Source: Panaeolus papilionaceus
Lineage: Eukaryota; Basidiomycota; Agaricomycetes; Agaricales
Assembly (NCBI GenBank): GCA_015501605.1
Contig: JADNRZ010000031.1
Span: forward strand, 62,001-126,000
DNA: 64,000 nucleotides
Direction of reading: 5' to 3'
Position numbers and translations under genes: made by a program. The notes beneath the pieces are model-generated. The model saw only the letters and a program-made list of their open reading frames with translations, had not been told where the DNA came from and ran no database searches. Position 1 is the first letter of the stretch; each line of letters starts with the position of its first letter. Below, one piece after another: positions 23,731-35,751 of this stretch.

Positions 23731-24802
23731 TTAAGGGGTATGCATGCAATGCTCCGCTGATGATATGGCCTTGCATCCCCTCCTTCCATTGTCGTTGCGA
23801 GAGGGTAGTGTAAAAGTAAGTTGACCAACGGATTTGTCAGCTGATAGAGGCTCAAAGGTTTCTATAGAACACTGTACCTCCTTGCATGAATCGTACTTGG
23901 GTTCTATGCCTTCGAAACCTCCTTTTTTCTCAAGTATGTCTTTACAGTAAGCATGTACACACCCTGCTGCTGCTCTGATGGCGTCCATCATCTTCTGCTT
24001 CGCCTTGGTATCCTTCAGCTTCGGTCGGTAGGTCAAAATTTCGGTGTTGGTTGCATGTCCATTATTGCCTAGCTTCATCCCTTCAAAGGCCCTCAATGTT
24101 AGCACATGGTGGGCAATGGGAAGACTTCCAGGGTCTCTGCATACCTCTACAGGAGTTTTGGAGGAGCTGGGGTTAGAAAAGGTTATTTAGCATAGCCGTG
24201 CATGTAATCGCGAACAATTTCTCACCTCAAAATTTTTCCCCATGTCCAAATCAAACCTCACAATTCTATGCCCGAAATCCTCTGTTTATTGCTGTGTCAG
24301 CCAGGTATCATGCAAATAATACAGTATCTGACCTCTCGAGAAGCATGTTCCTCACTCCCAAAATTCATGTGCGGGGCAGCCTATCATAAAGAATGGATGT
24401 CATTGCGTATTAGTTGTCAGAAATTCAATGGTGCTTACGCGCATCGTAATTGGAGGAGTGCAGTGACTCCGTCAGTGGATCAAGTGGGCTTCCTGGGCTC
24501 ATCAATGGCCCACTTCCAACTCCATAAATTGGAAAGGATAGCCCAACGTCGCAGGGTAGCCTCGTTCCTGTGGGAGTTGTTGGAGGAGTGTCTGGCTCTG
24601 GAGTCAACGGGCTCATGCTGCCTAGACCGAGTGAGAGTCCACTTCTAGAATTTCTTCTTGGGGGTGTTGACAGCCCAGTGGTAGCAGACTGTCGGTTGAA
24701 ATGCAATTCACTTGCACTGCCATCATATGTGGATGCTTGCTGGAGAAGCAGAACAAAAGCAGAAACAACTGTTATGATGCTGAGGTGGGTAAACAAGATC
24801 AT
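23731..24802 (-). CDS. Hypothetical protein with N-terminal signal/anchor segment
   Basis: The first exon (from 24802) begins with a hydrophobic segment (MILFTHLSIITVVSAFVLLL), so the product is secreted or membrane-anchored, followed by a Ser/Pro/Thr-rich stretch (PRRNSRSGLSLGLGSM, TPEPDTPPTTPTGT). A short middle exon (about 24281-24226, DFGHRIVRFDLDMG) and a long last exon (about 24147-23731) are in good splice context. The latter is Cys-containing and compact: HHVLTLRAFEGMKLGNNGHAT, then CVHAYCKDIL, then EPKYDSCKEVQCSIE. I could not find a frame-consistent junction between the first and middle exons, so either an exon is missing from the model or the gene is damaged. Family unknown. Confidence 0.45.
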
Positions 24803-25536
24803 TTTTCGACAGATTGAAGAAAACAGTGTTGAGGAAGAATTATGAACACACCTGTCAACAACCTTTATTCTTCATCATTCAGCTGTGCTAGTCGCCCACA
24901 AAGGCCATTTAAAGCGAACCAGGTTTTTAAAAGTATAGTACACTGTATCGTTGCGGTGTTGTGAGCCACCAAATCCACAAATCCACAGACACCATTAGAC
25001 TCTTATGTAAGGACCCTCAATCGTTCGACGGTCCAACATTCATCAATTCAACTCACTGCACTACTATTGTTCCCATTGGGTTGCAAAATGTACATTATCT
25101 CAGAAACTATGAAAGCTAATTTTAGTGACATGGTGTGTCATTTCGAAACATTTTGCAGGAGGTGGATTTTGCAATTCCCTGGTTATGACGTACACATACC
25201 CGGCAGTCCTCTGGCACATCGAGTTCTACACCATTTCACTTTATTTTAATGTCTAGAGAACATATAGACTGCCCCCTACTTGAATATATATATATATTAA
25301 AAGAAAAATGTTGTCGATCCAATCCTGTAAAAGACACGGTAAAATTTTGCAACTCCCTGGGAATGATGGTACAGTGTCGTTTTACATCACCCACCACTGT
25401 CACCATCATGGCATCTCTCGCTGCTTTGCCGTCATCAATCCACCAATGATCCAAATGTGAAGGTGTTTGCATTTTGTCACAGCACCTCAGCTTGATCTCG
25501 GCAATCCCTTTTGACTTCCATCTTGCAGCTGCTAGC
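24803..25536. other. Divergent intergenic region
   Basis: Holds upstream regions of the genes on either side and a short AT dinucleotide run near 25285. No coding frame supported. Confidence 0.35.
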
Positions 25537-26520
25537 ATGGACGGCGCGCACAGCTATTGCTTTGTACGTGCTCAACCTCAGTGTAATATTTGTTAATCAC
25601 AGTTCTCTCATAGGTTACGGGGTCGCATTACCTTGCGTCTGTGTCCCATGTGAGAGAACCTGACTAAAACCAACTCGTGGATGCGATGAAATAACGACCT
25701 CATCATTCTAGTTTCGTGACTGTGTAATCGACTGCCTTGGCTATCGCACCAGCCCCGGGATCGAAGGAGATCTTGAAGACTGTCCACTCCTCCAAGAAAT
25801 CATGGATGGATTGCTATATACTGAATGCGATGTCGATGCAACAACAAAGTATGTGATGTTATGCGGATATGAGCGGGACACAAAAGGAAGGGTGAAGCTG
25901 CTGGCGCAATCTGAAGCTCAAAGTAAGTCCTTGGCACAGATTTTTACGCAATGTTGGCTTAACTGAGCTCGTAGGACCTGCGAAGTTAACTCGTGATACC
26001 ATTACTGCTGTTTTCAACGTTGTTCCAGGGGATGAAGATGAGCTTGGGGACTACAATAACGAAGACCCTGGAGAAGGTGATGATGGAGAATACTCCATCT
26101 TTGGTTCAGCCATGATCATAACACATAGATCATATCTTATTCTGAGACACGCATTTCCAAGGCTCGAGCCGCACATACTGTTTCGACTCAACCTCAGCAT
26201 TGAAAAGAGTAGAGACATCGACTACAGTCCCTTGAACGAATTTCAAGAGCGATTTGTCTTTTGGCCGGCTGTGTGCGAGGGGAAATGTTACACGAGAGAG
26301 CAGGCGAGACAAATGTGGGAAGAAATTCTGCTGGATAGTAATAAAACCAGCGAAGAGAACCTTTCGGAAGCATGGAGGGGTGCCGGTAACATGTGGGTTC
26401 TCGTTAGTCCAGACAGGTTAGTTGTCGCCGTTATTCTAGAGTTCTCTATTTTTGATAACTTTATTCTTTGAAAGGTTTCCGATCGCTGAAACCAATATCC
26501 CCCTTGACATCACATTTTGA
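25537..26520 (+). CDS. Hypothetical protein, acidic
   Basis: Exons 25537-25563, 25712-25922, 25975-26416, 26475-26520 give 241 aa with all phases closing. The sequence is acidic and globular-looking: FRDCVIDCLGYRTSPGIEGD, YVMLCGYERDTKGRVKLLAQ, PGDEDELGDYNNEDPGEG, RHAFPRLEPHILFRLNLS, REQARQMWEEILLDSN. No recognised domain, no signal peptide. Its stop codon at 26518 is followed in the same frame by the F-box-like reading frame, so the two may derive from one gene. Confidence 0.5.
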
Positions 26521-26958
26521 TGGCATCCGGCAATCCATACATCATCGTCGGGAGTATCCAAGCTCACCCAGGACGTGCTCCTTCTGATTGCTGAGGAGCT
26601 TCATCCCAGAGACCTCGCGGCACTCATGAATACCTGCAAGAGCATGCGTGTGGTTCTTCATTATTCATCCCACCTCAACGTCCATCGTTACATCAAACTC
26701 AACGAGCCATGGTTCTTACCTGCTCGGCCGTTTGAATTTCCGCACGGCCACAGAGAAGTTGACTATTGGGTTTTAGAGTGGGCAAAGAGGGGATACGAGG
26801 GATCCAATCTGGACGCTCAGATCCCCTGGCTGAACTATAGGAGGGAGTGCAGTCACAGCCTGAGTATGTGGAATCGCATCCGGATCTGGAGAATTGCTAA
26901 ACAGCTCGACTCGCTGGCTGACATATTGGGCTACTATGAGGTCGGAGATGGTAGATAA
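26521..26958 (+). CDS. F-box-like reading frame without its own start
   Basis: Open frame directly after the TGA at 26518, with LTQDVLLLIAEELHPRDLAA and MNTCKSMRVVLHY matching the F-box pattern (short leucine-rich helices around DL). It continues as FLPARPFEFPHGHREVDYW, ends WRIAKQLDSLADILGYYEVG and stops at 26956. F-box proteins recruit substrates to SCF ubiquitin ligases. The first in-frame ATG (26626) lies inside the F-box, so as it stands this is a start-less fragment, the 3' part of the preceding gene after a stop mutation, or reached by a splice I could not place. Confidence 0.4.
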   Translation, partial: WHPAIHTSSSGVSKLTQDVLLLIAEELHPRDLAALMNTCKSMRVVLHYSSHLNVHRYIKLNEPWFLPARPFEFPHGHREVDYWVLEWAKRGYEGSNLDAQIPWLNYRRECSHSLSMWNRIRIWRIAKQLDSLADILGYYEVGDGR

Positions 26959-27517
26959 TGTTGTTGTATGCATCGATTACGATACAAAGCAAATATTCCG
27001 AGCGGTACTAGGGGCTCTCAGAGTCTCTCTCAATCATTCTTCGCTCACTAGACCCACAAACGTAATCCAACTGACAGTGACCGGATCTATCAAAGCACGA
27101 GCTGTGTGGGCAATGCCATGTTGTGGGTGGTCGGTAGGCAACCCTATCATTTGACATCACCATTTCACTGTGCCGTGCTTGCGATTGTGGGTGCGTACTA
27201 TCCACCCGGAAAACTCCGTTCTTCGAGAAAGCTTGTTCTATGTTTCGATTGTTCAAAGTCTGGGCCACAGACTATCAGCGACCCACAAACTGTCACCGAG
27301 CCAAGCTTGGCAAAAGCAATACTTACCGAACGCTAACGTCATTATTTCGATGAGGGTATGATGCTCTGGCGATTATCCTGACAGAACATCGGATAAGGAA
27401 TGTGAACATTTGAACCTACATTCTCGACCACATAGGTTCTTGTGATTATTTCATTCCAATCTGCATCTCATCTACATCAACTCTTCAGTATTCTTAGATC
27501 AACTACGAAAACCCACA
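26959..27517. other. Intergenic region
   Basis: Upstream region of the first GTPase locus. Short open frames (27010-27360) show no family resemblance. Confidence 0.35.
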
Positions 27518-28690
27518 ATGGAGGAGTTTGAATATTTGGAAATGACTCGTGATTTTTCTGTCGACCCATTATTTGAGTCGGTTAAGTATCTGTATGTATA
27601 TGTCTATTTCGAACGCGGAGTCTCTATATTGAATATTTACTGTACCTTAGAGTCATGGGACCTACAGGGGCTGGGAAAAGTAGTGTGAGTGTTTTTTAAC
27701 TGTGCGTATATACCAATACTCGTGTAGAAGGATTCTAACAGGCGCTGCGTCCGTGCCTCAAGTTTATAGAAGCGGTTGCTGGCCAGTCAAAAAGCCTTTC
27801 AATATCAAGCAATCAATTGGCGGGCTTCACCCAAAGCGTAACACGTTATCGACTGGATGACGTCGCATTTCAGCTCTGGGACAATAAATACCCAATCGAT
27901 CTAATCGATACTCCTGGATTCGCTGATAGTAAGATATCGGAAATGGAGATTATTCAAATGGTTCGGACATGGCTTAAAGACAACGGGTAAGCTCACGTTA
28001 GCCCTCTTCGAGAAGGCATAGAATGTGACAAAAATAACGGCAGGATAGAGTTCGTTCAAGGGGTTCTGTATATGACGCCAATAAACGAGACAAGATTACC
28101 AGGAACGAAGCGAAGGACCATCGAGATGCTCAAAGCGCTACTTGCACCATCAAATGAACTGCGCACTATCATTTTCGTAACCACCATGTGGGACACCCTT
28201 CACAACGAACAGACTCGACTTCGGGGGGAATCAAACTTCGTGCAGCTAAAGGACGAGATTTTGAAGGTAGCTATCTTGATATGACTGGAATGATTGGAGT
28301 CTCTGAAGCTCCTTCTCGTTTGTGTAGGAGTTCGTCGCTAACAAGGCTAAAGTGGCGTGTTTCACCAATACCCGACTCTCTGGCCTCAAGACCCTAGACT
28401 CTATCTATTCTGGATCCAGGACGTTATCTGATAGCGACGCCTTCCGATCTCCGTTCCTCTACCAAGACCTATATGCCCGGATCGAGAACACGCTTCAGGA
28501 GAAGCGATCAATCCTTTTTGACCTCAGCCAACCTGATGTCATGACAAATGACGAACTCAGAACGATCTTGGAGAAACGGCTCAATGAAACCAACGAAACA
28601 TTGTCAAAATTCATCAGGCAGTTTGTCGAATTTGGGGACCCTCCCGCCGAGTTCGAGGCAGCTGCACAAGTCTTACAAAAGAGCATTATG

Positions 28691-28705
28691 GCGGAGAGCA
28701 TGTTG

Positions 28706-28706
<1 letters not shown>
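28691..28706 (+). repeat. LINE target-site duplication, left copy
   Basis: GCGGAGAGCATGTTGC directly abuts the poly-T run (the LINE poly-A tail on the other strand). It is identical to 38171-38186 at the 5' end of the element. Confidence 0.9.
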
Positions 28707-28745
<39 letters not shown>

Positions 28746-29749
28746 TGGAGCTCGTGGCATTTGGCAGTCAATATTTTATCGTCTCCTTTATGCCGGCGTG
28801 TAATGCAGGAATTTCACCTGTGACAGTAGGGTGGACGGGACCCACAGGGGGAAATGCTTTTACGCACTCCATGTGTGGGGCTCACGACTCTCTCGCAATA
28901 CCCACTAAAACCCCCGGTTCCGTCCATTCCTCTACCAGATTTTCTTCATTTTCAAGTGTTCCCGTCCATGTGTCCTTAACCAATCCCTTATTAAGGGCCC
29001 TATTACCATATTTTTTCCGGTTAGTTAGGAGACAGTCTATTTTTAGTCTTGAGTTTATTACAGAATGCCATTTGCTCAGTATTTCCTTTCTTCCATGTAA
29101 TTTACTTAGGTCTTCGTTTCTGGATATTTTCCATTCACATCTAATTTTCCATATGAGGTACATTGTTTCTGTTATAATTATCCTTTTTAACCTCTGTATC
29201 CCTTTTTTGTTTTTACTTAATTTAGCTCCTGGGTGTATATATCCTTGTCCCAGCATTTCCCCTAGAGACGGCTTCCTCCAGTTTGGGTCTTTCTTCGCTA
29301 TTAGCCTCTTAGCTAGGTCCCATGCAATTTCTTGTCCTGATGTTTTGCATTCAGTGAGTATGTGTTCAAGAGATTCGGTCGTGTCACATGGTCTGCATTT
29401 GCCTCGGTGCTCGTAGTTTGTTTTATTTTGCCAGTATTCCCCTATCCTCTGTGCATTGTGCATCGCAGTCCACATAAAGGACCTTATTTTCTTCGAGATA
29501 TCTTTGTTTTGAAGGGAGCACCATATCCCTTTGTCGCTTGGTAGCATTTGATGTTCTTTGTGTATTGCGTGTCTTACAATATCTAATCTTATCATTGTGG
29601 CTGTGCGTGTGGAATTACCTAATTCATCGATGTCTCTCTCACTTGGGCAGCAAGCCGCTGCCAAAGCGGCACGGCACACGAGTCTTTCCATCTCATTGTT
29701 TTTCTTTGAGCTTGGGGTGTGACCAGCAGACAATAACCGTAAAATGCCC

Positions 29750-30750
29750 TGGAGAGAGTCAGACCTGCAGTGATATTAAATTACTGTGTGGATATGGGGT
29801 TGGAAATTTTGAAACAGTTTCCGTTTTGATTTCGAGTACATATATCTGAGTCAGATAGATAGAGTCTGATTGGTATAAAATTCACACCCTGGCAGTCCCC
29901 ACTTGCCTCGACACTCCGAGTCTGCCATACAAGTTGCTACCTCGAACCATTGTACCTGTAACCCTTGATATCCTTTATCTCTACTCATATTGATCCGTTA
30001 GCTCGTCCACAGCTTTTGTATCCCCATAAGTGGGACTCATATCATGGCATATTACCCAAGGTACCTGTGGAATAGTATAAATACTCGAGTATTTGTACCC
30101 AGCTACCCCAGTGAAATTTCGGTACTTTATGCAATATCTGTGACTTCCTTACTGTGTGCTGTCCTGTGTTGTGTTGTTGTAAAAACACCACAGCAGGTCC
30201 CATCTGTCGCAATTGGCCATTACTGGCTGTTCAAATGAAAGATAGTATGGGCTTCTATCTGATAGTATCTGATGTAAGGTTGTTGTGGGCATGAACAGAT
30301 ATTCCATTTAATTTAATTGCTTTATAAGTTGATTATTGAGCAATAATCACTCGGTACATGAACCAGCTCCTCAGGATTTCATTGCCATGCCATCCAGTGA
30401 AAACCGTGCAAAGCCGTGGAATTTATTGTGGCGCAGAGCTAGACCCTATGAGAGACGTTGTAGATTTCAAAACCCACACCCCCCGCCACCTCCCTCCAAG
30501 AGTCTGAGGCCAGATCAAAAGAACGCTGTCACGTTGTAAGTCAGGGATTGTGAGTCAAGGTAAATCACTGATCAACAAATTATTACTCTGCGATGTAAAG
30601 CAGCACAATTTTTTTTTGTCAACATGCAGAGTCATTTTCTAGTTTTGAAATGATGAGATGAGTTGAGACACACAGATGAGTTGAGACACGCAGATGAGTT
30701 GAGACGCTCAGATGAGTCGAAATGCTCATAATGAGAAAAATCAAGGAATT
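29750..30750. other. Unexplained segment inside the LINE
   Basis: About 1 kb separating the RNase H-like part of ORF2 from its C-terminal segment, with no LINE-like coding. It contains TATAAAA near 29876, the palindrome AATACTCGAGTATT near 30076, and an 18-bp tandem repeat at its right edge. It may be a nested insertion, but I could not define ends or a duplication. Confidence 0.4.
30657..30728. repeat. Four tandem 18-bp units
   Basis: Four consecutive 18-bp units beginning GATGAGTTGAGAC (30657, 30675, 30693) or GATGAGTCGAAAT (30711), diverging mainly in the last 5-6 bases. They sit about 25 nt from the stop of the RNase H-like segment of the LINE. Confidence 0.8.
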
Positions 30751-33700
30751 GCTAAATGGGTATCGGGCAAGGCTTTTCAGGGTCCTGCGAAATCTTCGTC
30801 AAAGAACTCGCTTTACTTCGTAAAGACTCGTAATCGTTTTTCGTCCTGTCTTGTTTCTCTTCGTGTTCTTTTTGTTTTTTGCGCCTCAGGTGGTTCAGGA
30901 TTCCTTTGTATAGCATGGATTGTGACATGTTTATCAGTCGAGCGCCCGTTATCGTTTGCCCTTGGATATATGTGAGTTTGTCTAGTTCTATCAGTATTGG
31001 TGCTTCCTGCTCATCTTTCAGTATGTCTCGCGCTTTTCGACAGGGCCCAGACATCATCAGGACATTCATAGTTCTTACTCGTAGTTTGGATAGGGCTAGT
31101 CGAAGGAGTTTTTCATTGTCATAACCAATCATGTCTTGGTTTTCAAGGAGGTCTTTGGTCTTGGTCAGTAGGGTTGCAATGTTGTTCGTTGTTGTCTTGA
31201 TAGTCAGATTTGACTCATTATATAGCTCAGCTAATATGCATACAGCCGCTAGCTCTCCGCTTGTTTCGTTTATATAGCCTTGTTTGATTTCAACTTTTTA
31301 TTCTGACTGTGGGGGTCGTTTCCTGTGTTTGGTACCCATATCGCAGTGGTGACAGTGACATCTTGTGCACCTTTCTTCTGGCAAGTTACCGCTATTTCTG
31401 CTGTTATGGTGGTATTTTGGTGTTGTTCTGTTCTCTCTTTTTTCATTTGGGCTGTTTCTGATATCATATCTTTTATACAGAAGATTCTATACTCGTTGTG
31501 CGTGCTATCTGCGTAAGTGTCTGGTTTAAAGTATGTCGGGGGAGGTTTCCGGCTTTGCAATGTATTGGGGCGTTGCGGGTGTATGAGGTTTTCCTCATTT
31601 ACATTTTGTTCGTTGTCTGTTTCTAGTGGGCTCCATTTGGGTGCGAGGGCTCTAATCCATTTATTTGCTAATTTAACACAGTAGTTCGGGTGTTTGCACC
31701 CGATATCTTTTAAGTCTTTGCACGCACTACATCGGCATCTGGTCAGTGATTCATGGTCGTTTGGCCAGTGCGTTTCTGCCAGCATTTTAGTTTCTTTTAC
31801 TTTTATTATATGGTGCGTGTTTCTCATACAGTTCGCTACTTTACCATTTATATCTGGTTTTCTTATGTTTGGTAGGAGGCCACGGTGGTGCCATATCGGC
31901 ATGTTATCTATCAACGATTTTGAGGGCGTGGGTGGGTTCATCTCTAGATTGTATTTGCAGGCTACTTTGACCATTCGTGTTAGTGATCGGGGAAGACCAT
32001 TTTTCCGTTCGCGCGTGTTCACAGTCCATGTTTGTAAGAACGTGTTTATTCTGGTTTTTTGATCATTGTTTTTACCTTTATTCGTCGCAGCGATCTGGTA
32101 TAGCTTGTCCGCAATTCTGGTCCATTTTGGTCTTGGGTCTGTTTCAGTCAGGTATATTTTAAGTCTGGATAGGTCGATTGCTTCGTTTCTGATTTGTATA
32201 TCAATTACTTTTTTTCCTCCGACTGCTGTGTGTTCTCTCAAAATTGAGGATCTGATCTGTGGGTTGGTGCGTTCGTTTTCTGTTTTGTTCCACATAAAAT
32301 TATTAACAATTTTATTTATTCTAGATTCTATTCTCTCATCCATTCCTTGTACTCTTGTCAGATACTGCGTCATTCCAGGTACGGTTAGTCCTAGTATTAA
32401 TCTTCTGCCTTCTTGCGTTGGGTGACCTCTTTCCCATCTCTTTAGGGAGCTGTTTATTTTGTCAATAATCGGGTTCCAAATCATGTCCTGGTCAACATCG
32501 TAGCCAACCCATGCTCCTAGTATTCTAGTCGCCTGACCTTCGTCAGCTATTCTAATATCTTTGTCAAGGGGGGTTTGTTCCTCTCTTAGGTTTCTGTTTT
32601 CTCGTAATTCTTTTCTGTATTCTCTATTCCCAATCGGTATGATCTCTGTCTTTGATGTGTTAAATTTTGCACCTGATGATTTGCACCAGTTTTCAAGGAT
32701 CGTAAAGAGGTCGTTCATGTCATTATTCTCTGATAGGTATACAGTTGTATCATCAGCGAAAAGGGAGATTTTAACATCCCCCTCGTCGTCTATGGTTATT
32801 CCTTTGAGTTCGGATTTCCTTATGTGTTCAGCTAGTGGTTCTATAGCTAGGTTAAATAGGAGGCAAGATAGGGGATCTCCTTGTCGAACCCCCTCGTGAC
32901 TTTGTAGAATCTGCTTTTGACTCCATTTATGATGACAGTTGTTTGGGCGTTGGCATATAGGTGTTGTATGGTGTGCTTAAAGTTTTCCGGGAAGTTAAAC
33001 TTGTCTAATACTTTCCATAGGTAATCGTGTCTTATTTTGTCATAGGCTTTCTCTTGGTCGAGGCAGATTATGGCACCTCTTTCGTCTGTTGTTTCGCAGA
33101 GGTACATTAGCATTTGTACAAGGTCCGTGTGGTCGGCTATTCTTCTATTCTTCATGAAACCTGCTTGGTCAGGATTGATTATGTTTACTATTACTTTACT
33201 TAGTTTGGTCGTCAGTGCGCGCGTCATGATCTTATAATCTGTGTTCAAGACTGTGATTGGGCGGTAGTTTTCAATGTCAGTTCTGTCTTTTTTCTTGTAT
33301 AGGGGGCACATCCACCCATTTGAGAAACCTGCTCCATCTGCGGGTCCATTTTCTGCTATGTCCTTAAATATTATTCTCAGGTATTCCATTATGTCGAAGG
33401 CTGGTTGGTCAGATTCTCCTTCCTCAAATTTAAGGTTGTCATTGTTGTAGTCATCGGCTAGTCTCTTATAGAGTTCTACGATAATTCCGTCTAATCCAGG
33501 CGATTTACCATTGGGGAGTTCACGTATTGCTTGTCTGATTTCGCTCCATGATAGCGCTCTTGTCATAAAACTGTGGTCTTCTTCGTTTAGTGACTTTTCT
33601 AATATTAGTAGGTGGTTGTCTATCTGGTTTTGTCTTTCTTCTGGGGTTATCATATCGGATGTTCTTTGTAGGTTTTCATGGTAGTTGGCGGCAATTTCGG

Positions 33701-35751
33701 CCATTTCGTCTGAACGTGTGGCATATTCTATTGGTGTGGAATTTGGTTTCTTGATCTTGTAGATAGTGTCTCGTGGTTTCATTTCTTTATTTACATTTAT
33801 CCATGGTTTACCAATTGTTTCCGTCTCGCGCCAGAAGTTTGCCATTATTTCATCCCTTTTATTTTGGTGTTTTCTGCTGTGAAGTTGGTAAAGCTCCTCT
33901 TCAAGTACGGTTACTTTAGTCATCAGTTCATCAGGTCTCGTAACTGGTTCAGCTTCATTGTGTTCCCTGTTCTCTTGCATTCTAGTAAGGGTATGTTTTA
34001 ATTCTTTTGTTTTTTTCTTTATTAGTCTATCGATTTTTGGTTTAGTTTTTTTCGTGTATTCTCTTACTAATTTTTGTATTTCTTGTTTGAATTCTTCGTG
34101 TATAATTTGTGGTTCTATTTTTGTGAGGGATTCATTTTCTTCGCTTGCTCTGGTTAGTTTTAAGAGCTTTTCATGTCCTATTTCTTTTATTGTCCTCATT
34201 AGGGTTGGGTCGTTTATTGAGAAGAGCGGCATTGCCCATCTGCCTTTACCTATGAAGGGCATTTTGGGGTCCTCTAGTTTGAAAGACACTAGCTTATGGT
34301 CGCTTGTTATTCCTGAGTGTCGGAAATTCCATTCATAGCACATGTTTGCCAGGTCTCCCTTTAAGTACACTCGGTCTATCCTCGATTGTGATTTCTTTGT
34401 TGTATTTTGGAATTGTATGTATGTGAAGGTTAGTTCATTTGGGTTTTCGTTTCTCCAGACATCTTGTAAGTCATAGTTTAGTCTGAAATTTTGTAGGCTT
34501 TCCACCACTGCTTGTGGGTCTCTATTTGGGGGGTCACGGTCTGATTTGTTTTCTACAACATTGAAGTCCCCTAGCATTATGTCAGGTTTTGGTATCTCTG
34601 TGTTGTCTTCTAGGTATCTTTGTACATCATTCCAGAAACTAATTTGCGATTCAGCATCGTTCGGAGCGTATATCGCTAGTATATTTAGTGTTTCGTCTTG
34701 TTTCCATGGCGTGGTTACCATCATAGCTCTTCCAGGTATTATTTCAGTACTCCTAGTTTCTTGCCATCTCGTTCGGTGCTTGTTCATTATTATCGCAACT
34801 CCTTTTGCATTGGACTGGTTTGGGTCATGTGAGTTTATGATATGTAACCTCGGATACCTCATGGTGAGGTTGTCTACTCTTTCTGGTATTAGATGTGTTT
34901 CTTGTACTGCTAATATATCTATTTTGTCATCTCGAATGATCTGGTTTATATGTTCCCATTTAGATTGTGTTTGTGTAGATCCAGCTCCATTTATATTGAG
35001 GGATGCAATTTTTAGGTATGCTCTAGTCCTCTTGCACTTCCAGCGCTTATTCTTTTTCCTCGCTCGTTTATTTGGGTTTTGATTTTCTTTGTCATGTAGT
35101 CGGTTGGGCAGTTGTAGCTGCATCTCGGTTTCCCCGACACGTGGTTGTTGCCACGGACTTGTAGTTGTATTAGTTTCTATATTTTGCAGTCCTCTGCTAC
35201 CAAACTCGCTGGAGTTATCATCGAGGGAACGGCTAGCAGCCAAAGCCATGCCTTCTCCAACTTCAGCGAGGCTAAGTCCGGAGCCGGTGTCACTATCCCA
35301 CAGTACATGATTTTTCCGCAAGTGATTTTGAGTAGGAGTTGCTGTACTTACCCAGCATACAACTATTTGCATGGGCAGGTAGACCGTTTCCCAGGTCTAC
35401 ATTGGGTAAACGAGTCTATCTACACTTGGGTTTTCTTTTCTGCGAAGGGCCTGTAGATAGTGCTCTGTTTACTTAAGCCTCTCGGCACGGCTCATCTATC
35501 TCAGGTATGAGGTCCGTTAGTTTGAGGGTTTGGCACGTTTCCCATCCTACTAGTTTTAGGACTATGTAGTTGGTATATTTGGCATGCCCTAACCTCCTTT
35601 TTGGTCCTTCAATTACTTCGAGTTTCTTTGTTCTATGATTAGCACAGATATCTATTTTTGTATCTAGCAACATGATGTAGTATACGGTTGAGTTGGGGTG
35701 CGTGATTTGAGTGCGGTGAATGTAGTATGACAAGTAAATGTGATGATCTAA

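Larger units (their letters stand above)
28882..35372 (-). pseudogene. LINE ORF2: endonuclease, reverse transcriptase, RNase H-like
   Basis: The first segment (35372-32847) holds the APE endonuclease (SLNINGAG, QETHL, YAPND, GDFNVV, SRIDRVY, TSDHKLV) and reverse transcriptase (GKSPGLDGI, ENYRPITVLN, AGFMKNRRIADH, CLDQEKAYD). At the C-run 32889-32893 one base appears missing; the next frame continues with RQGDPLSCLLFNLA and the catalytic LFADD box, then 32718-31270. A second apparent one-base loss near 31300 (A-run) shifts to a degenerate RNase H-like part (ETSGELAAVCILAELYNES, INMSQSMLYKGI) that stops at 30752. About 1 kb of unrelated-looking sequence follows before the C-terminal segment (29733-28882) with its CRPC-x8-H-x4-C zinc motif. 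Confidence 0.85.

Noticed and set aside
34546..35082. 178-codon plus-strand frame inside the LINE
   Set aside because: Antisense shadow of the endonuclease region; hydrophobic low-information translation.
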